Positions 59,201 through 64,000 of a DNA stretch of 64,000 nucleotides are shown here, one piece after another. Source of the DNA: Pocillopora verrucosa. Lineage: Eukaryota > Cnidaria > Anthozoa > Scleractinia > Pocilloporidae. Both the position numbers and the translations under genes were made by a program. How positions within the stretch are numbered: the stretch's first letter is position 1; every line of letters starts with the position of its first letter. The notes under the pieces were generated by a model. It was given only the letters and a program-made list of their open reading frames with translations, made no database searches and had not been told where the DNA came from. The stretch lies in contig NC_089318.1 of the NCBI RefSeq assembly GCF_036669915.1, forward strand, positions 24,545,238-24,609,237, written 5' to 3'.

Positions 59201-62200
59201 CATGTATACTCTTAGGTCATGAGAGGTACATGTACTGGGAAAGTCAAGTATAATTGTCAGAATGGATATAAAAAAGAATGTTTATTATGGTCAGAGAGTA
59301 GAACTTGAATCCAGGTCTTGAGGAGAAAAAGGGCTGGTATTGGTTAACATGTATAAATTGTTATATAATTCTAATAAAAGGCTGACATTTTGTGTCTCTA
59401 CTTTGATCTGCACAGGGAGATGATGCTGTGGAGTTTGCTGTTAATGTCAGAATACTTGGTGATGAAAAACGATTTGGCTTCTCTGTTATGGGAGGAGTAG
59501 ATGAGGGATTTCCACCAAGAATTGATGAAATCTCCAAAGGTAAACTGACTTCATGACATGATGTAACATTTGTACCTCTTGTTTAAGTTTTATTTAATTT
59601 TCCATGGTATAAAGTTATAACTGAAGTGAAGAATGAATTGCTCTGTGTTATCATGAATGTTGCTCAGGTTGGGTTTAATACTAATAAATATTTGTTTATA
59701 TTTTTAATAGATTCTCCTGCTGCAAAAACTGGTCTTCTGGTTGATGATGAGATCTTGGAAGTGAATGGAGAGCCTGTAACCAACCTTAGCCACACAGAAG
59801 TCATTTTAAGTATTCACAAAGTATGTCTTTAAGTTTATACAAAAATAATTTTAAAATCATTTATTTTGATACTTCAATAGAATTGATGGAATCCCAGTTA
59901 ATGTTAAAAAGTTCAAAATGTTTTTAGCAAAGCACATTTAAAGGGTTAAAACTTCCTCTTTCAGTTTGCTGTTTTCTTTTGGAAATCAAGTGGTTATGAA
60001 GCTTGTGTCATGCATGATGTAATTGGATCTTTTTTCATTTTATATTTAGTGTCTTAGAAACAGGGTCATTGCACTGAAAGTAAGGAGAGGACGAAGATCT
60101 TTTCAAGGTTAGTAAATAAATGTTTTGAAGAGGGTCATGGATCTGTTGTTAACTTATTTGTCAGAAAATGAATGGACTTAGAGTTTATTTATGTTTTTAG
60201 AAAGAATAGCTTTACTTGATTATCTACAACAATTTAATTGTAACTGATCAGAATCAGAGATATCAGTGTTTCAGATTAGAGCAAAACCAATTGAGAAAAG
60301 TAGTAATGCGTAAAAACATAATTTAAATACTTGTGTCTTCAGTGGCTTCCTAGATTGAATCAATGTTTAATACCTGTTGCACATTTAGGGCTAAACAATG
60401 GTATAGATGTTTATGATGGAATAAATGGCAACTACAATGGGCAAGTGGATACAGGCACAAGAGATAAACTTCAGCAAATCATGAGAGAGCATGAGAGTGA
60501 TCCACAATTCCAATATTACAACTCTGATGCTGAATCAGAAGGATCACACAACAGTGATAAATTTTATAGAAATGGAGACATTGGTGTTGTCTCACCAACT
60601 GACCCTGGGTGGAATAAAGATGTTGGCAATAAAAGTTTTGGAATATCAGGGAAAAACTTAGCTCAGTCAAACTTACAGAAACACAAGTCACTCTCAACAC
60701 CACTCATTGATTTGACAAAGCTGGATGCTATAGAGGCAGCTGTTGATGTGGATGATGATGATGATGATGATGATGATACATGGGCTCTGCATAATCAAGC
60801 TTATGATAGCGACAATGAAAAAGATCATCCAGGTAGGAGCCTATCCCTCATTAAAACATAAACAACTGAAAGCATACACTATGATTGGTCAATGCAGTGT
60901 CTACTTTTGCCCATGGGTGTACACTGCAGATGTGACATCTGACACTTTCATGATGGAACATTTGTACTGATTGTCTATAGATACAAAACTGAGAAAGAAT
61001 TTTTTTCATGAATTTCAGTAAATGTGATCACAATTACTTTAATAAGTAGTAGAGCTGCACAATGACTAGTTTTTGCCCACTTGTTTTGTCTGGTCATGTA
61101 AGACTACACAAACAGGTTTAGTTCAACTAAAGGGAACTCTTTTCCTATAATGTATCAATGTTATATTATGAAACAAATGGCAAACACCACAGCATACACT
61201 ATTGAGTTATAGATACACACAGGAGGTTTGCTAGGCACTCAAGAAGCTGGAGTCTTGCTTGACTATTACCTCAAGTGACTCTTACATTTCTCTTGTGCTC
61301 AGCAACCTGAAAGAAGTGTCACTTATGTTATGATGTTTAATAGCAATAGGCCCTAGTGGATTTCACTTGGGTCTGTAACCACTTAGGTAATAAACAAAAT
61401 TAGTTGAACTTAAAGCAAGTCAGTATAGCCCCATCTAGCGGACTTATTTTTCTTTCCTATTGTCCATTTACTGAAAAATGTAATGATATGGTGCAGAGAA
61501 GTTGCACCTAACATGCATTTGTTTATAAATGTTTTCAATAAGCTTTGAATAAACAGTGAAGAAGACCACTTCTTTTTCCTTCTGTGTGATCAATCCTCAG
61601 TTTTTAGAAAATAAACACTCAATAGTTATACAGAAATGAAAAAAGGGGGTAAGTTTCCGCTAAAGAAACTGTGGTGTTGCGTTGGTGAGATATTATAACA
61701 AGGTAATTTAGTATTATCAGCTGAGTTGGTAACGTCAATTGGCCGCTGTTAAGAGTTCCAAAGCTATACAACTTGAGATTTTCAAACTTTAAAACTTAAG
61801 CTTTATATCTCTTAACAATGGCCAATTTATGTTATCAGCTCAGTTGATAATACAAAATTACCTTGTTATTTAGGATGGTTTTTGTCAATTTAATTGGCAG
61901 AAACATAATCTATTTACTAACAAGGATTTAATACATTCTAGTCATGGCAAAGTTTGTTTTCTACTTTAGAATAACTGTTGTTGTTTTGTTTACAAGGAGC
62001 AGCAGAGAAAGAACTGTTTTTCCCAGGCATCAGTGAACTAAAATCAAAGCTGCAAAGTGGTAACGACAGAGAAGGAATTTCGTTTTTGGAAAACCTCTTG
62101 GAGCAGAAAGATTTTCAAGATGCTACAAAAGTGAGTACGGATTTGATAACTGCTTCAATACGTGATCAAGAAGAATAATAAGTTAGGGATGTAACCAGTG

Positions 62201-63916
62201 TCTCTTGCTTAATTCTGTATTTTTTCCGGTTGGTTTTAGGTTTACACTAAAATGATTGAACTTGAAAGATCTGGACGAGGACCGAGTGCAGTCAGACCTG
62301 TTGCTACAAATTCACAACATCTCTCTTCTCAGGTGATTTAATCGTTACTTCCCAATACTGCTACCTTGAAGCTAGCTATGAGAATTTTAAGGTCAATCAA
62401 AACATCACTTTGGCATAATTATTATTCTTAAACTTAGCCTGAGAAGGCCTTTGTTACATCAAAACTTATTTCTTTTGCATTGTTGTTTCTATTAGTGTTT
62501 TTGTATTGTTTCGTTGTTTGTCTGTTTGCTTTAGGGATCCAAACATTTATGTAGGTTCCTTAAATAAAGACAAAATAATTTCAGTTTTAAAGTGCGCATT
62601 CTGTTGAATATTTCAGTTGAAACATTCCCTCGAGGCAGCCAGACATTCAAGAGATGCAGATGAATTGGTACAAATCTTAGAGATGCCAAACTTTCAGGTA
62701 AATTAAAGTTTTTTCGGGGTGACCAATTAAGTGTTGGAGTATTTTCATCCGCTGACTTTAAATCTTAGGCCATGATCAAATGTCGAACCTTTCATGTCGA
62801 ATGTCGAAGTGATTTAAAATGAAACACAATCCATGTTCTATTGTGGAAAATTCAACGTTTCTCTTGGTTTGTGCCCTGTCAGGCAAATTCTGTGATTAGT
62901 TGCATTTCGATTGAGTGTTCTATAACCAAATCTAAAGTTACCCCAGCGGCCAACAACAACAAACTTTATATAAAATGTCACAAGAAACCCGACATCAGTA
63001 AAAACAACTAAACTGCGACTGAATCGCCATTGGGTTATTTTTTTGCCTCTGATCAGTTGAGAAGATGGTACGAGTATCTATACCAATCGTAGAGCTTAGA
63101 AGGCAAATGTAGCGTGTCTCCGGGTTACTTTTGACAGTAATCTGAAAATTGCGCCATTTCAGGGTCTTCTGATGGCGCATGATAGACTCGCTTTCAGAGA
63201 AGCTTTGCCGAGCGAGGAAGAAGAACAGGAAGTGGATGCACCCGAATCCCAAGATCAGCAAGAACCGCAGCAACCTACGGATGAATTCTCTCATGTGGAA
63301 GACGACAATGTGAAGATTGTGAGAATAGACAAAGCAACTGAACCACTTGGAGCTACTGTAAAGAATGAAAATGGCACCGTGATGATAGGTAGAATTGTCA
63401 AAGGAGGTGCAGCAGATAAGTGTGGTAAGAATCATCTTTGTTATCTTCTCTCTTACAAAACGGTTTCAACCTTGCTGATGCTAGCGGTGTTCAGAACACT
63501 TGTCGCATTTAAGTCTAGTTATGGCCTACCTCACTTAGGAGTCCCCTTTAGCTAAGGGGAAAGGTAACGAAGAGCTACAGTGCGTCTTTCTCTTTTCCTC
63601 TTTTAAACATGCTGTTTGGTTCCTAGGTCTTCTTCAAGAGGGCGATGAAGTCCTTGAAATAAATGGAGTAAACATGAGAGGGAAAACTGTAACAGAGGTT
63701 TGTGAACTGCTGGCGGACATGAACGGGACGTTAACATTTGTTCTAAATCCAGCCAATCGATCCCGCGTCCCACCTGATAGAGAAGTTCACGTGCGCGCGC
63801 ACTTCGACTACCATCCTTACGAAGACGAGTTGATACCGTGCAAGGAACTGGGACTAGCATTCAGAAAAAGAGACATTCTGCATGTTGTCAATCAAGAAGA
63901 TCCTAACTGGTGGCAG
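56251..63916 (+). CDS. PALS1/MPP5-type MAGUK with extra N-terminal PDZ, partial (right edge)
   Basis: Twelve exons in the window: 56251-56292, 56745-56861, 58571-58714, 59416-59539, 59711-59820, 60050-60107, 60389-60832, 61997-62130, 62240-62332, 62617-62697, 63163-63424, 63627-63916, all phase-compatible, 633 codons. Order: unfamiliar N-terminus (1-101), PDZ (about 106-193), acidic linker with a poly-Asp run, L27 (about 350-392), second L27 (about 422-465), PDZ (about 499-580), and the start of SH3 (HFDYHPYED to EDPNWWQ). The L27-L27-PDZ-SH3 part closely matches PALS1, the Crumbs-complex scaffold that binds PATJ, LIN7 and Crumbs at apical junctions. The guanylate-kinase domain must lie beyond the window. 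Vertebrate PALS1 has one PDZ; the first one here is extra. The start is uncertain: ATG at 56251 overlaps a possible splice acceptor, so an upstream exon may exist. Confidence 0.88.
58825..59028 (+). repeat. About 200-bp interspersed repeat, family A
   Basis: Contains TATCACCTCTGAATCAAACA, AAGAAGCTCTTGATTGTTAA, AGAGAACAGTATGGAAAATA and the end GGGTGTAAAGGGCTAA. It is the partner of 8003-8208 in opposite orientation and lies in a PALS1 intron. Confidence 0.7.
60748..60778 (+). repeat. (GAT)n repeat inside the PALS1-like coding sequence
   Basis: Roughly nine GAT codons in frame encode a poly-Asp run in the linker between the first PDZ and the first L27 domain, so length variants would alter the protein without shifting the frame. 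Confidence 0.85.
61645..61868. repeat. Foldback (MITE-like) element of the same family
   Basis: Flank with AAACTGTGGTGTTGCGTTGG, then AAGGTAATTTAGTATTATC and, at the right end, TGATAATACAAAATTACCTT as its inverted partner. It lies in a PALS1 intron. Confidence 0.7.
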
Positions 63917-64000
63917 GTCAGTGGTGAATGTTGTCCCAAACTGTTACCCACAACCCGAAATTATCTACCAATTTGTTATCGAGTTCGTTAGTAAAACATT

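Noticed and set aside
62995-63435. Minus-strand ORF of 146 residues
   Set aside because: Antisense to the PALS1-like exon at 63163-63424 and extends only into intron.
1-64000. CRISPR arrays, bacterial operons or integrated virus
   Set aside because: No regularly spaced repeats, no bacterial gene layout and no viral structural or replication genes seen; the only retroelement trace is the LINE relic at 9800-10250.

Overview
The window is eukaryotic nuclear DNA. Genes are split by AT-rich introns with GT/AG borders, exon phases match across every join I tested, and there are no operons or Shine-Dalgarno sites. The gene set (DNAAF10/WDR92, ZCCHC8, a Kelch-like protein, a PALS1/MPP5-type MAGUK, Ig-domain and RING proteins), the short intergenic distances and the interspersed repeats suggest an anthozoan cnidarian, most likely a stony coral. 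The organism is inferred, not proven.

Layout. 1-5.5 kb: a tandem duplication with two intronless minus-strand genes for secreted-entry, single-pass membrane proteins with a TPM (TLP18.3/MOLO-1-like) ectodomain. Copy 2 has a cytosolic RING finger; copy 1 has lost it. A third copy, with RING, lies at 30.9-32.1 kb inside a separate segmental duplication. 6.7-12.3 kb (minus): DNAAF10/WDR92, nine exons, complete. 13.4-14.2 kb (minus): intronless REEP5/6-like gene. 16.8-24.3 kb (plus): eight-exon gene for a six-Ig-domain protein with signal peptide and a GPI-anchor-like C-terminus. 26.9-27.8 kb (plus): intronless RING plus TRAF-like zinc-finger protein. 29.8-33.8 kb: two almost identical 413-bp direct repeats bracketing TPM-RING copy 3 and a short SAP-domain ORF. 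34.2-38.0 kb (minus): ZCCHC8, three exons, complete. 39.2-43.7 kb: two small five-exon genes, head to head, with 81 bp between start codons, identical intron phases and recognisably related products. 45.3-49.0 kb (plus): five-exon BTB-BACK-Kelch gene. 49-56.2 kb: long stretch without a recognised gene. 56.3 kb to the right edge (plus): a PALS1/MPP5-type MAGUK with an additional N-terminal PDZ domain, cut by the window inside its SH3 domain.

The genes do not form a pathway; this is ordinary animal gene neighbourhood. The least ordinary parts are the TPM-membrane-RING family, which couples an extracellular TPM domain to a putative ubiquitin ligase and is spreading locally by duplication; the GPI-anchored six-Ig protein; the divergent small-gene pair; and the double-PDZ PALS1. 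Exon coordinates come from reading splice sites and phases by eye, without transcript data.
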